Source of the DNA: Bombardia bombarda
Taxonomy: Eukaryota > Ascomycota > Sordariomycetes > Sordariales > Lasiosphaeriaceae
Direction: 5' to 3'
NCBI GenBank assembly: GCA_030512295.1
Contig: JAULSR010000008.1
Coordinates: 682,001 to 746,000, forward strand
Length of the DNA: 64,000 bases
Shown: positions 24,493-35,181 of the stretch, in pieces
Numbering within the stretch: position 1 is the first letter of the stretch
Layout: every line of letters begins with the position of its first letter
Translations under genes and position numbers: made by a program
Notes under the pieces: generated by a model
Databases searched by the model: none
Told to the model about the DNA's origin: nothing
What the model saw: the letters and a program-made list of their open reading frames with translations, nothing else

Positions 24493-26517
24493 TCAAACAT
24501 CCTGCGCAGGCGCATTACCAGTGGGGGTATGTTTGCGCAGCGCCGCCGGGCCCATGAACCCCGTCCGCGGTAGCTGCTGCTTCTGTTGCTGCCTATTGAT
24601 TTCGTGCAGCTCTATGCCCTCCTCAGAATCAGCAGCGGGACGACTGGTGCCATTTCTACTGGTCTGACGTCTGGAGGTGCCGAACCGCTGGTCGCCCTGC
24701 ACATAGCGGCCTTTGAAGCTGTAATACGTCGGCGGGCGCGGGCGGCAGACCGCGACGAGCCAGTTCTTGAACCAGCTGCCTTGCGTGAAGGCGCGGTACC
24801 TGTCTTTCTTGAGAAACTTGTGCGAGTTGAGGTACTCGCGCGTCGTCTCGCCACGGGCAATGAGGAAAATGTGGTAGACCAGGAGCGCAGCGGGGTAGAG
24901 AGAGCAGAGGAAGCCGTAGATGACCATGGCGAGCGGGACGCGGAAGTGGTCCACCGCCGCGCTCATCGAGATTTCTTGCTGCCTGCTGTACACGATGATT
25001 TGCGCCAGACAGGCGCCTGAGAGGTAGAGAGACAGAAAGGTAGCGGTGCCGAGGAAGGTTACAAAGTAGCGGTAGTTGCGCCGGCCGACGCAGTTGTTGA
25101 TCCACACGCAGTGGTGGTCCTGCGTCTCGACGCAGTTGTCGCATACCCGGCAGTGATGGGCCCGCGGAGGCCGCCAGATTTGGCAGGTTTTGCAGTACTT
25201 GATAGGGACCTCCATCGCTGCTGTAAACTTCTCGGCGGATTTGACCAGGGTCCAGTCGTTAGTTGGAGGGCCAAGCCTCAGGGGGTCCTCATTCTCATCT
25301 GGGGGAGGAAACCGATGCAGGTTTCGTGGCAAAATCTGGGGGCAAAGTCATCAGTATTCCCGTTTTGTCCACTATCAGTGGTTTTCAAAGGTACGTACCC
25401 CAGGATCCGAGGCCGAGGCGTGGATGAAAGAAGAAATGCAAATGTAAGAGACGTAGCCGAATATGATGGGTACTGCCGGCGATATATTATACCAGATCCA
25501 TGGTGCCGAAAATACGCAGAAGAGAATGGCCGGAAGTACGACCAAAGATCCTGTCACTATATTCATAGGTTTGTACCTCGTGTTTTGGGCTCGCCCCCCA
25601 AGGCAGAAGACGGTGTTGCCCTCAAAGTACTGATAGTTATATCCAAGCTTCGATTCCATTTTTTCCTTTGCAACAGTCGGTCTGAGAACTCGGTGGTTCA
25701 TGGGCGGGAGCTGGGGAGACGAGGCAGCGGAGTCGAGCTTTTCGCCTCCCTGAATCTCTCGGTTAGAGCGGTTCTGCCCTGACTCGTGTCTGCTCGGTAT
25801 GAGGAAGCTAGATCGGAACGAACGGGGGGTCCGAGACGGCGTCGGCACATTCTCCCCACCGTAGCCCTTGTCTACATTAATAGTAAGGTTCCTCCCGTCT
25901 TGCTGTTGCTGTCTTTGCAACGGCCGGAGGCTGTCGGTTAAGCTCGACGTTCCATGGTGTCCATGAGTAGGGCTAGTGTTGGCTGTCATGCGGCCCACAG
26001 TATCCGGCCCCGTCATCTCGGTGCCCCGGGAGGGTGGTAAGTGCATGTCGCCCTCATCGATGCTTTGGTGCCTGATACCAATACCAGCGCCTTGACTAAA
26101 CACAAGACTATGGAGACCTGTACTTAGAGTCTCATCTCCTGAACCATTCGGAGCGGGCACTAGTGGGCGACCCAGAGGAGCCGGCCTCCAAACTCCGCGC
26201 TGAGCTTGAAGTTTCTGGGAGCTCATGGGGCGAAAGAAGGCGTGAGATGTCAGCGAAGGAATATGGCTTTTGCTTGCCGAGCTGGGAGGTCGAGTGCCCA
26301 TAGACGATCCGCCAATGCTTCCTGAACCGCTCTGTCGTTTGGCCGAGATGCCTTTGCGTAGGGGCGCCTGAGACCAAGGACTCCTAGAGGAAGACACGCC
26401 CGTCCTGGCTGTTCCGGGGCGAGATTGAATATCGGAATAGAAGCCGCTCCTGCTCTGGCCTGCACTCCCTCTTTGCGCCTCCATGTCGACGCCGTCGTCC
26501 GTCCCGATATCTGTCAT
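24493..26517 (-). CDS. ERF2: Palmitoyltransferase ERF2 (DHHC family)
   Basis: Exon 1 (25399-26517) and exon 2 (24493-25335), joined at a GTACGT/CAG intron, give 653 residues from the first ATG in the main frame. ERF2 S-palmitoylates Ras-type proteins at the endoplasmic reticulum, normally with its partner ERF4/SHR5. The first 280 residues are Ser/Pro-rich. Four transmembrane helices are evident (GSLVVLPAILFCVFSAPW, IIFGYVSYICISSFI, FLGTATFLSLYLSGACLAQI, VIYGFLCSLYPAALLVYHIF). The zinc-binding cysteine-rich domain ends in the catalytic DHHC (about residues 446-449) followed by VWINNCVG, and the TTxE-like motif reads ETTREYL. The N-terminus is uncertain: the open frame runs further upstream without an ATG, and an alternative ATG at 26646 is one base out of frame (see findings). 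Confidence 0.92.
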
Positions 26518-27942
26518 GCGCGAGGATACTAAGCTCGGGGGGCCGGCGAACTCGGATCGCGGGAATTGATGAAAGCTGCCATCGTGGCTAATGTTGTTAG
26601 GGGGGGAGAAAAATATCGACCAGCTCCTCTGTCTTGGGACGCCATGATTGCCCTCGTCGAGGTCGAGGGGCGGACCGTGTTGGGTGCTCTGTGTGGTGGT
26701 GTTTCGGGGTCGATGGCGGATATGTCCCGGGTTTCCGTGTCGCGAATGTGGTGGTATGGCAGTTGGCAATGCTATGTCATGACAAACGAAGGTCCAAGGT
26801 GGGAGAAAAAGACGGCTATGGGTGCGACGGGCGGATGCGACTATGCATGGATGGATGGCTGATGTGATATCCGTATCGTTGCCAGGGGTCCGGGCGCGTC
26901 CGTTCCCACGGGCGGGTGCTACGAGTATGTAGGACGCACTGCCGGTGTCGGGTGCTCCTGTGTCTTGGACTGACGGTTCCACGGTTCCACGGTTCCACGT
27001 GGAGGTCTGGATGATACCTATAAAAGCCGCCGACAGTGTGAGTGGTGACGCAAGAAGAGAAATAGCGACGGGAAAGCGAGCGACGATGGCTGGCCACGAA
27101 AGGAGCGAAAGAGAACCGAAAAGAGGCTAGGAAATTTAAAAGAAGGTCCGTCAAGGCAGTGCCTCTTGCATTACCTGGGTAGGTAGGTAGGAGCAAGAGG
27201 CAAAGAGCGACCCTCGTTTTCCTTTTTACGGCGCGACTTGGGACCCTTCACTGGCTGGACCGTGTCACCCATGCGGCACCTTCATTTCTTTTTTGGATTG
27301 CGCTCAGATCGCTGGGAGTCAGGGGGCTAATCAGCTGTCTTGGGCGCGCTTGGGGCGCTCGAGGGATCATGGGGGTGGCGCGCTTGGGGCGCACACCAGC
27401 ACAGTACGTGATAGCTAGCAGGCGTGCTGAGGTATTATGCAAAGCCGCCTGTTCGAGCCTAGCAAGCTAGGTTCAGGCTACCCCTATCATCGGCCTGAAA
27501 AACAGATCCAGATAAGGCGGCACATGTGAAAAGCTGTGCATATCGCAATATTTAAGTCTCATAAAATAAAGTTCCTTCAGCTGAAGTATGTAGGCAGTAC
27601 TTGCAGTTGGGGGGACTCGGAGACATCCTGAAAGCCTCGGTACCTGCCTGGCAGCAAGCTTTGATTGGCCAATCTTTTGACCTCGAATCACTGCACAAGG
27701 AAGGTTGTCTGTGTTTAACCCTAACCCTTTGACCACGAGCCCAATTGGCCAATAGACAGCTCACCTCTGCTCAGCCAATAAGCATCCACAAATGACGCCT
27801 TACGTAAGACACCCAAAGCCCAAAGCTCGGATGGAGCTCGACACTTGACGAAATCATACGAGGAGGCTCACTTCCGACGTCAACCGACTCCCCGCCTCTC
27901 CGAAACCCAATCCACCTCGCCGAACAGCACACATAGCAAACA
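26518..27942. other. Divergent region between ERF2 and the mitochondrial gene
   Basis: The first part probably contains the true 5' end of ERF2. The plus-strand part near 27.6-27.8 kb contains CCAAT and telobox-like motifs (listed separately). The rest has no recognisable gene; the repeated GGTAGG near 27175 is a simple sequence. Confidence 0.5.
27663..27779. promoter_or_regulatory. CCAAT-box cluster with telobox-like motif
   Basis: Three CCAAT boxes precede the mitochondrial gene: the palindrome GATTGGCCAATC (27663-27674), CCAATTGGCCAAT (27741-27753) and CCAAT (27775-27779). Between them, at 27715-27727, lies TTAACCCTAACCC, two telomere-type units. CCAAT elements bound by the HAP complex are known regulators of fungal respiratory genes; the telomere-like unit resembles teloboxes seen in growth-gene promoters. 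Function here is inferred from position 160-280 bases upstream of the start codon. Confidence 0.5.
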
Positions 27943-28723
27943 ATGGCTTCCTTCATTGCTCGCCGAGCTTTCAGCACCACCGCCCGCCGGCTAGCCACCG
28001 GCGAGGAGGCCCTCAAGTCCGAGTCCAAGCGCAACCCCGAGATTATGGTGCGTGATAATGCATAATAAATCCCGACCTGAGCTCCCCTCCGCGCCGTCGC
28101 CCGCCGCCCGTCGCTGTCGCCGATTCTCGGCCAATCGACCTTGTTCTTTGCGCAGCGAATTTGGGAGAGGGGGATAAAAATGGCTGACTGGGTGGCATTA
28201 TAACAGATTCTCGGCGGCGTCATGGTGGCTGCCCTTGCCGGTGCCGGTTTCTACTTTGGTCCGTATATTCTTTCGCGCACCTCCCCCCCAAGCTTGCCGC
28301 TCTGCGCGCGCGCGCGCGTGGCTAGGGGCGAGACTTTCAACATCCAATCAATTCTGACTGTCATGCAGGCCGGTCGCCCACGTCGTCGACATCCGAGAAG
28401 CAGGTGTCCATCTCCAAGGACGGCATGCCCTGGGAGACCAGTGCGACCCAGGGCAACGCGAGCGACGGCAAGTACCAGTATCACCCCGGCGGTGATGCTA
28501 GCGCCACCCCCAAGGAGGCGCCCAGCGCCGTCAACGTCGTCGTTGTTCCCAATGTCGAGCTTCCCAAGGTACGTTAACGATTTTCAATTTCCAGCACCCA
28601 CCACCACTACTTGAACAGCGGAATAAAAGTGGCGAAAGAAGAGCTGGAGTAGATACGATACTGACCTTTTTATTTCAGCGCCTTCACGACAAGTACAACA
28701 AGTGGGGCAAGGATGGCTACTAG
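27943..28723 (+). CDS. Small predicted mitochondrial membrane protein
   Basis: Four exons, 27943-28047, 28207-28258, 28369-28568 and 28679-28723, encode 133 residues with all phases matched. The N-terminus (ASFIARRAFSTTARRLATG) is a classical mitochondrial presequence. After a linker (EEALKSESKRNPEIM) comes one transmembrane helix, ILGGVMVAALAGAGFYFG (about residues 36-53), and a polar tail that ends KYNKWGKDGY. This suggests a single-pass inner-membrane protein with its tail in the intermembrane space or matrix. I do not recognise a named family; respiratory-chain or ATP-synthase accessory roles would fit size and topology but are guesses. The strong CCAAT promoter supports a respiratory function. 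Confidence 0.82.
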
Positions 28724-29424
28724 ATATCTCTACCAGATATCTCGATCAAAGAAAGACCTGCGCGCAAGCATGCATAGGAATGGCGCTGTGAAAGAACCAA
28801 AGTCTGTGTAAATAAATAGGTTAAGTTGGCTTGGGAGGCAGTCGACAATGGAGCTTTGTACCACCGTCTGACTTTAGATCTCTTAACCACCTGTATATCT
28901 ATGTGACCATGAAAGAGCATCCAACACACTTGGAGATAAAGGTATACGTTTCCTTGTCAGGGCGCTGAGTGATATTTCCTGGGCGTTATACTGGGTGGGA
29001 CACCAGTTCAACCTTCCAGGTGCCACATTACGGATGTGAGGTCCAGTTTGTGGTATAGGTAGTGGGCGTCGCTGGGCTTCCTTCGCCCAGGAGGGATTCC
29101 TAGGACCACGCTCCATTTATTTCCTTCCATGCTCGCATGTTCTCAACGATGCTTGCTGTAATTCTCGTGCGGTAATGTGAAGGTGACGAGAGCCAGTTGC
29201 ATGTCAAGCGAGTTATCGGTAAAGTAGATGTGTCGGTATTCTAGCATCGACCAAGCGACTGTGACCCATCGCCACGATAATACGTCCGTTTCGTATAACA
29301 TATGCAGAAAATTTGTCGCTCTCGAAGAGTCGGTCGTTCAGTCATGTGCGATGCGTTGATCACATCAGTCATTGCTAGAGGATAATCGGTATTTCGGCTG
29401 TTGCAGCTGCTCTGGTTGAGCCGC
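28724..29424. other. Intergenic region between convergent genes
   Basis: The mitochondrial protein gene (+) and NC2-beta (-) end on either side. No gene seen. Confidence 0.7.
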
Positions 29425-30372
29425 CTATGTATGCCGGGCAGCAGCAGCAGCAAACTGTTCTTGTTGGATACGCTCTAGTTCATCTAACGATAATCCGCTT
29501 TGCTCGAATTTGTTTGCCTTTTTCTCGCGTCCCTGTGATTCAGGTTAGCCTGGAGGTTCGAAAAAGCTGCACGCGTGTCGCTCCTTGCCTTTTGGAATTC
29601 TTTGTGCTCAGCTGCCGCCTCAAGCACTGCTGGGACATACTCGCCGAAGCCGAGTTGGTCGAGTGCCTTGGTGATGTGGTCGCAAGCTATGGTCTTTTTG
29701 GAATCCTTTTCAGAAATCTCATTTGCCTCGGAAGAAATGAGAGTGATGAACTCGACACAGCACTCAATGAGCAGATCTCGAGCCTCTTTGGAGAACGCCA
29801 TTCCCGCAGATTGTAGGAGGATCTCGCCCACGATCTTTTGGACAGTGGCTGTTTCATACGTTAGCCCTCATACATCCAGAAAGTGAAGTCGGGTCAGACA
29901 AATAAGTACCTTTGGGCAGAGAGAGATCATCGTTCCCTAACAGTAAAGGCTAATGTTAGCAATATTCATTAAAAGACTCCACTTGTCACATGGGGGTAAG
30001 GTATCAGCAAATAGATACTTGCGCTGCATCCAGTACTTGTCCTGGGCAGGGAGATGTAGTGCACTTAGCATGGCGATCAAGTCTTGAGTAATGTTTGTTT
30101 TTTTGGGGGGGAAAGTGCAATGAGAAACAGTTCAATTTGCTTGTCTGGCTTGTTTGCGCGCGGGTAGCGACGTTATAAATACATGTTTGTCTGCAAACGT
30201 AAACCGATCGTACAGTCACTTGACTGCAGAGGCCTGGGTAAGGTGGGAGGCTCATCATTCAATGACCGACAACAGGTAAACAAGAACGAAGTGAATGTAA
30301 TGTGGCAGCAAAGCGACAGCGCGACAGTATTATGAAAGCCGTCGACGAACCTCCAAATTCATAATCAGACAT
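29425..30372 (-). CDS. NCB2: NC2-beta (Dr1/Ncb2) transcription cofactor
   Basis: Four exons: 30351-30372 (22 bp), 29910-29936 (27 bp), 29589-29848 and 29425-29532, giving 138 residues. NC2-beta pairs with NC2-alpha through a histone fold and binds TBP on DNA, repressing or modulating RNA polymerase II initiation. The first two tiny exons encode MSDYEFGGNDDLSLPK, and exon 3 the histone fold (ATVQKIVGEILLQSAGMAFS to SEKDSKKTIACDHITKAL). Exon 4 gives GREKKANKFEQSGLSLDELE and a Gln/Ala tail. Intron 1 is unusually long here (414 bp). Intron 3 (29533-29588, 56 bp) starts GCAAGG, a GC-AG intron; no GT donor nearby gives the conserved sequence. Reading straight through would end in an unrelated tail after EHKEFQK. 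Confidence 0.93.
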
Positions 30373-31842
30373 GATGGAACGGTTGCGAGGTTCCCAGACC
30401 CCGGATGCAGGCGTTCGCAGTAAATGGGCGAGGGGGGTGGATGTCTGTTGAAGATGTGCACTGTTTGTCCACTGTGTCTCCTGTGGTGGCTTGTCGATTG
30501 CGCAAATGGCGTGGATTGTGCGACCCGAGTTTTCTGGAGCCGTCGTCTTCGTGAGGGGAAGCCGCTTGAGTGCCTGGTTGTTTTGTTGAATAAAGAAGCA
30601 TGGTGAGTTGAGAGCCGGATGCCCCCCTTGGACTCGGGGGCTGCTGAGGATGCCCTCTTTATACACTGTTTCAAGGTGGCCGAGCCCAGTTCCTGAAGCT
30701 GCCAACCGCGAGGCTGCTCGGCTGCCCTTGCCTTGGGGCCCTTTGTCCCACTTGGGTGTGGCGGCGCGGGACAGGACCATTCCACGCCAGCCAACAAGCC
30801 AAGAAGCAGAGCGCAGACAAGGAGGGGTCCACTTCAGTCCATGCTGCCGCTTGGTGCGCCCAGGCTGGTGCAGGTTGATCCACAAACTGTTCCGGCCCGA
30901 AATTTTCGCAACCTGCTCCAGAGTTCTTCCGAGCGCCAAAAATAAATAAAACTGCTATTTCAATCCAGATTTCTCAAACTTCTTTTCTTCCTTCTACCAG
31001 ACAAGCTCCTCACCCATCTTCCAATGGCTGCAAGACATCATCATCATCGACATCTTGGGTGGTAGCATGGCTATCACCGCTGCTCGAGACTTTCGGGTTC
31101 TCGAGCGCGCCAAAAGGTAAGCTTTCCTCTCGTCGCCTTCACCGACTTCTTCTCTGCTCTCTTCCAATATGATGAAACACTATGTGTCGCCCCAATCATA
31201 CTATATTCAATGGTGATAGACACGGTCAAGCCAAACGACAATCCTGATTACCACTCAGCAATGCACATCATGAACCATCGCGCTTTATGAACTGTCGCTG
31301 ACCGGATAACAGATGTCTTCAGCAGCAAGCGGGCCCGAAATAGTATGCAGTCCTTGTGTGCTACCCTACCACGACCGCAATACGACATCATGATGTTCAA
31401 ACACAACAATTGTACTTTTCCAATTCCGACAATTCATGACGGAGACTTTCAACCTGATCAGTCACACCAACATTTTGGGCTTCAAGCAATCGACCTCACC
31501 CAAGCCAGGGCTAATATCCCATGGCAGATTTCGATCGACTTTGGGTGTGCTCTGCGCAAAACTGGTGCTTGAATCATTTGGGTCTCGGGGGTTCATCGCG
31601 CTGGACGCGATACAATACTCAAAAGGTAGGCGACAGTGACATGCTATGAGTGAAACTACACAAACACAATGGGATTGCTATGATGAATAACTTTATTCCA
31701 TGCTAATGCTGAAATTCCCATGTGGATATCAATAAAGGCTTTTCATCTTTCGACTGACTTGCACCCCCCCCCCCTCTACCCACTACTTGATGTCACTCTT
31801 TTCACAGAATCAGCGCTGACCATCAAAAGACCAACAGGTGTT
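30373..31842. other. Intergenic region with unassigned splice-like signals
   Basis: No gene is supported. The 681-base minus-strand frame ending at 30259 merely contains NC2-beta exon 1. On the plus strand, an ATG at 31067 opens a short frame that runs into GGTAAGC at 31113, and another donor-like site follows a frame near 31625. A spliced non-coding or diverged transcript is possible but not traceable. Confidence 0.4.
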
Positions 31843-32782
31843 CTATCGTTCTCGGCGATACTTTGCGAGTTCTGGGCCATTCCAGCTGCTACTTGTCAGT
31901 TATACCCACGCAACTGGCAGCTCGGGTACTCACTTGACGTATTTGCCAGAAAGTTCTGGCGTTGCCTCAAGTGAAAGCTGTGCAATTACTTGGGCGGGCC
32001 ATTCCGGCTTGTTCAACTGTCCTTGCTCGAATGCGGATTTAAAGCCTGCATAGTCCTTTTCGGACATGACTGAGGCACCTTGATCGCGAATTTCCTTCTG
32101 CATGTCGGTGTCAACGCGACCTGGGCTGATGGCGATCGTCGTGATCTCGGGCTCCTCGACTGCAATGTATCGAGCGAGCGAGTTCATGGCTGCCTTGGAA
32201 GATCCGTATGCTCCCCATGAAGTGTATGCACCCAGTGCTGCACCTGAGGATACAAACACAATACGTCCTTTGGAAGCTCGTAGGTGAGGAATTGTTTCCT
32301 TGGCCTTCGATAGATCAATACTTGGGTTTCCAGGCATACTGTGCATTACGGGAGCGACTTACGAGTGCAAGTGCGCTGAAGAAGTTCGCATCGTAGAGTT
32401 TCTTCCACTCTTCGATTGATGCGTGCTCGATGCGCGTCATGGGAGCCAAGACTCCATGGTTTACCACTACGCCATCGAGCTTGCCGAATGTATCTATGGC
32501 AAGCTGTGTTGCTTTAGCAGCAGTCTAGTGTTCGTCAGTACATTGTAAATGGTCCTGAACAGTGGGAAGCCGTCTGGCTATAAGAGTTGCGCGTACATCT
32601 GGAAGCGTCAGATCGGCGGCCAGATACACGACCTGCTTTGGAAATCGTTTCTTGAGTCCCTCCAGTTCCTCGAGCGATCGAGAGACCAAGACAAGATTGT
32701 GCGACTGATCTAGCAGCTTGTTTGCGATGGCAAGGCCAATTCCGCGGCTTGCGCCAGTCACAATGATGGCTTTAGGTGCCAT
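31843..32782 (-). CDS. Short-chain dehydrogenase/reductase (SDR family)
   Basis: Four exons on the minus strand: 32597-32782, 32363-32524, 31934-32304 and 31843-31888, giving 254 residues, typical of classical SDRs. The cofactor motif TGASRGIGLA is at residues 9-18, NHG (equivalent to NAG) follows near residue 85, and the active-site set is S (FVSSGAALG), Y and K in YGSSKAAMN, here read as YxxxK. The last intron (GTGAGT, branch CTGAC, TAG) adds a short C-terminal exon beginning NSWNGPELAKYR. The start MAPKAIIVTGAS is unambiguous. The sequence resembles the yeast YIR035C/036C group of uncharacterised reductases; the substrate cannot be predicted. It is divergent from an FAD oxidoreductase 450 bases away. 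Confidence 0.9.
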
Positions 32783-33231
32783 GATTAGAATAAAGAAAGA
32801 GAAATCGGAAGTTATATCTGCAAACCTTTCCTATCCTGTCTAAAGTTGAGAGATGAATTGAGTACTAGACAGTGAAGCTGTAGAAATTGTACAAATTTGA
32901 ATTCGCAGAGCTCTCAACCCCTCCATCTTTGCCCCACCAGTCATGAAGTGGGGCGGGGCACTGACACCTTGAAGGAGCGAGATACGAACACCGGTGCCGT
33001 CACTGTCTTGCCCCGCCTGTCCTCTATGGTCGGAGATTCGGCATGATCTTTGTTATCTTTATGGTACCTAGCCAAAATGCCAAGTGTAAAGGGCGCTAGG
33101 CAGTCAAATACACCATATGCTAGAGATCCAAGGGCGACACGTTGATTACACGTATAAATCCTTAATAAAATCCGAGGTAGTGTGGTTAGGAATCACATCA
33201 GACACTGCTCATCTCGTGAAGTTTCGGCAGC
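32783..33231. promoter_or_regulatory. Shared promoter region of two oxidoreductase genes
   Basis: The SDR (-) and the FAD oxidoreductase (+) start at opposite ends of this 449-bp space, so it must contain both promoters. No specific operator could be identified. Confidence 0.5.
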
Positions 33232-34521
33232 ATGGCTTGCACTGTTATCCTCGGCACCGGGATTATTAGCGTGTCAACAGCGTATTATCTTTCGGACCAC
33301 CAACCTCCCTCCAGCATACATCTCGTTGAGTCAGCCTCAGAACTGTTCTCATCTGCTTCTGGGTATGCAGGCGGATTTCTGGCTAAAGACTGGCATGTGC
33401 CAGCGGCGCAACCCTTGGCCAGTCTCAGTTTCGAAGAACACCGACGGCTAGCAGAGAGTCACGGCGGCAAGGAGAAATGGGGCTATACGACAAGCACGTC
33501 GCTTGGCTACGCTGCGTCGACGGAGAAGAAGTCTGGAAAGAGAGGCGACAACTGGCTTCGGGATGGCACGAGCAGAGCCGACACGGCGCCCGAAGTCATC
33601 ATCAATGAGCTAGACGCAAGAGCTCCCCCTGAAAGCGCACCGTCCTGGCTACGAAGGGTGGCTGGGGACCACATTGAGCTCATCACCAACGACGGGACAA
33701 CAGCCCAGCTAGACCCTCTGCTCTTATGTCAGTTCCTGCTTCAGGAATGCCTCAAACGCGGCGTCAAGCTCCACCACCCGGCCGCGGCGCTATCAGTGAG
33801 CACCGACGTCCGGGGGGAGCTCTCGAGCGTCAGGATCGGGAGCACCGTGTCGTCGACCGAGACGGATCTCCCGTGCACGCGCATCGTCATCGCGGCGGGT
33901 GCGTGGTCTGGACGGGTGTTCCAGAGCCTCTTCCAGCACTCGAAACTGCAGCTGCCCATCTCGAGTCTGGCTGGCCACTCTATCGTGCTGACGTCACCTC
34001 GGTGGCAGCAGCAGCAGCAGCAAGGCGGCGGCAAGTGTCACGCTGTCTATGCGAGCCACAACACAGATGAGGACGAGGGGGGGTTTGCGCCTGAGATTTT
34101 CTCGAGGGTCAATGGGCATATCTACCTCGCTGGTCTCAACTCTTCTGCGATCCCTCTTCCGGATGCAGCGGGGCGGGAACGGACGCCGATACTACCAGGG
34201 GCCATTGCGCAGTTGCGGGAGACGGCGAGGGAGCTCCTTGGTCCAAGCGAGGACGGCGCTGATGATGACCTGGAGGTTGTCCGAGAGGGGCTATGTTTCC
34301 GCCCCGTGACGCCGTGGGGGACGCCCATCGTGTCGAGGATTCCGGATCATCATCTGGGGGTCGGCATGGCAACAAGGGCCGGAGCCGAGGGCGGCGTGTT
34401 TCTTGCCGCGGGCCACGGCCCGTGGGGAATCAGTCTCAGTCTCGGGACGGGCATGGTGATGGCCGAGATGATGCAGGGACGACCGCTCAGCGCCGATGTC
34501 GGGTCACTGGGGCTTCGATGA
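33232..34521 (+). CDS. FAD-dependent oxidoreductase, TDA3-like (DAO fold)
   Basis: A single exon of 429 residues. The N-terminus CTVILGTGIISVSTAYYLSD is an FAD-binding Rossmann strand-turn-helix in which the third glycine of GxGxxG is Ser. SASGYAGGFLAKDWHVP matches the pattern of yeast Tda3/YHR009C-type putative oxidoreductases of the D-amino-acid-oxidase superfamily. RIVIAAGAWSGRVF and the C-terminal GHGPWGISLSLGTGMVMAEMM are the second FAD contacts. Near residue 260 there is a QQQQQGG insertion from a CAG tract. The reaction is unknown; the yeast protein has been linked to endosome-to-Golgi retrieval. No intron is needed and the frame is complete. Confidence 0.88.
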   Translation: MACTVILGTGIISVSTAYYLSDHQPPSSIHLVESASELFSSASGYAGGFLAKDWHVPAAQPLASLSFEEHRRLAESHGGKEKWGYTTSTSLGYAASTEKKSGKRGDNWLRDGTSRADTAPEVIINELDARAPPESAPSWLRRVAGDHIELITNDGTTAQLDPLLLCQFLLQECLKRGVKLHHPAAALSVSTDVRGELSSVRIGSTVSSTETDLPCTRIVIAAGAWSGRVFQSLFQHSKLQLPISSLAGHSIVLTSPRWQQQQQQGGGKCHAVYASHNTDEDEGGFAPEIFSRVNGHIYLAGLNSSAIPLPDAAGRERTPILPGAIAQLRETARELLGPSEDGADDDLEVVREGLCFRPVTPWGTPIVSRIPDHHLGVGMATRAGAEGGVFLAAGHGPWGISLSLGTGMVMAEMMQGRPLSADVGSLGLR

Positions 34522-35181
34522 GGGTGAGAGGGCATGACGTCACATCAAATTCAGAGACAGCTCTTCTTTTGCCGAACGCCTCCTCTTTGGGATTTTTGTT
34601 CCTATTTTCTTCCGTCTTATCTTTTCTGAAGGTTGACGTGAACGAAAACATGGGATAAAAATCGAAATCGAAACCGACATCTATGGGCAATGCAAGTGAT
34701 GGCGTGGGGGTATCGTTAACCACTGACCGGTAGCCAATGGGGCACTAAGAAACACCTAATCTACTAGCGTAGCCTGAGTACCCCAGGTCCAGCCATTCGG
34801 GTCAAGTAGGGTGGGTCTTTACCAGTGAAAACGCTCTGAAACCAAGATTCAAATCCACCGGAAATCCACCGGTGCATAACCAGTACTTATAACTAGTCGC
34901 CTCCGTCATTGCCCGAATTATGCACAACTTGCTCCCAATTGTTCCCGGTGCTATATGATATCATTATTGCCCAGAAACACCGTCAGGGTTGTTGACGGCG
35001 GGATAGCAAGTGAAAGACAAAGACAACAACTGCTTAGCTCTTGAAATACCCTTCTTCTCGTTTATTCATTCCCACAACTACTTGGCCAGGGAGACGCCAT
35101 CGCGCAACATCGCGCATCGCGCATCGCGTATCCTTGGCATTACGAAATCTCATATCTCAAGTCTGCGCCACAAGGGCTCAA
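34522..35181. other. Intergenic region
   Basis: No gene seen. It holds the 3' end of the oxidoreductase gene and the promoter of the channel gene. A short direct repeat (AATCCACCGG twice) lies near 34853-34871. Confidence 0.65.

Noticed and set aside
27715..27727. Interstitial telomere
   Set aside because: Only two telomere-type units are present, without an array or degenerate flanks. It is listed as a promoter motif instead.
30259..30939. A 226-codon minus-strand frame
   Set aside because: It only contains the 22-bp first exon of NC2-beta by chance; the rest has low-complexity residues and no domain.
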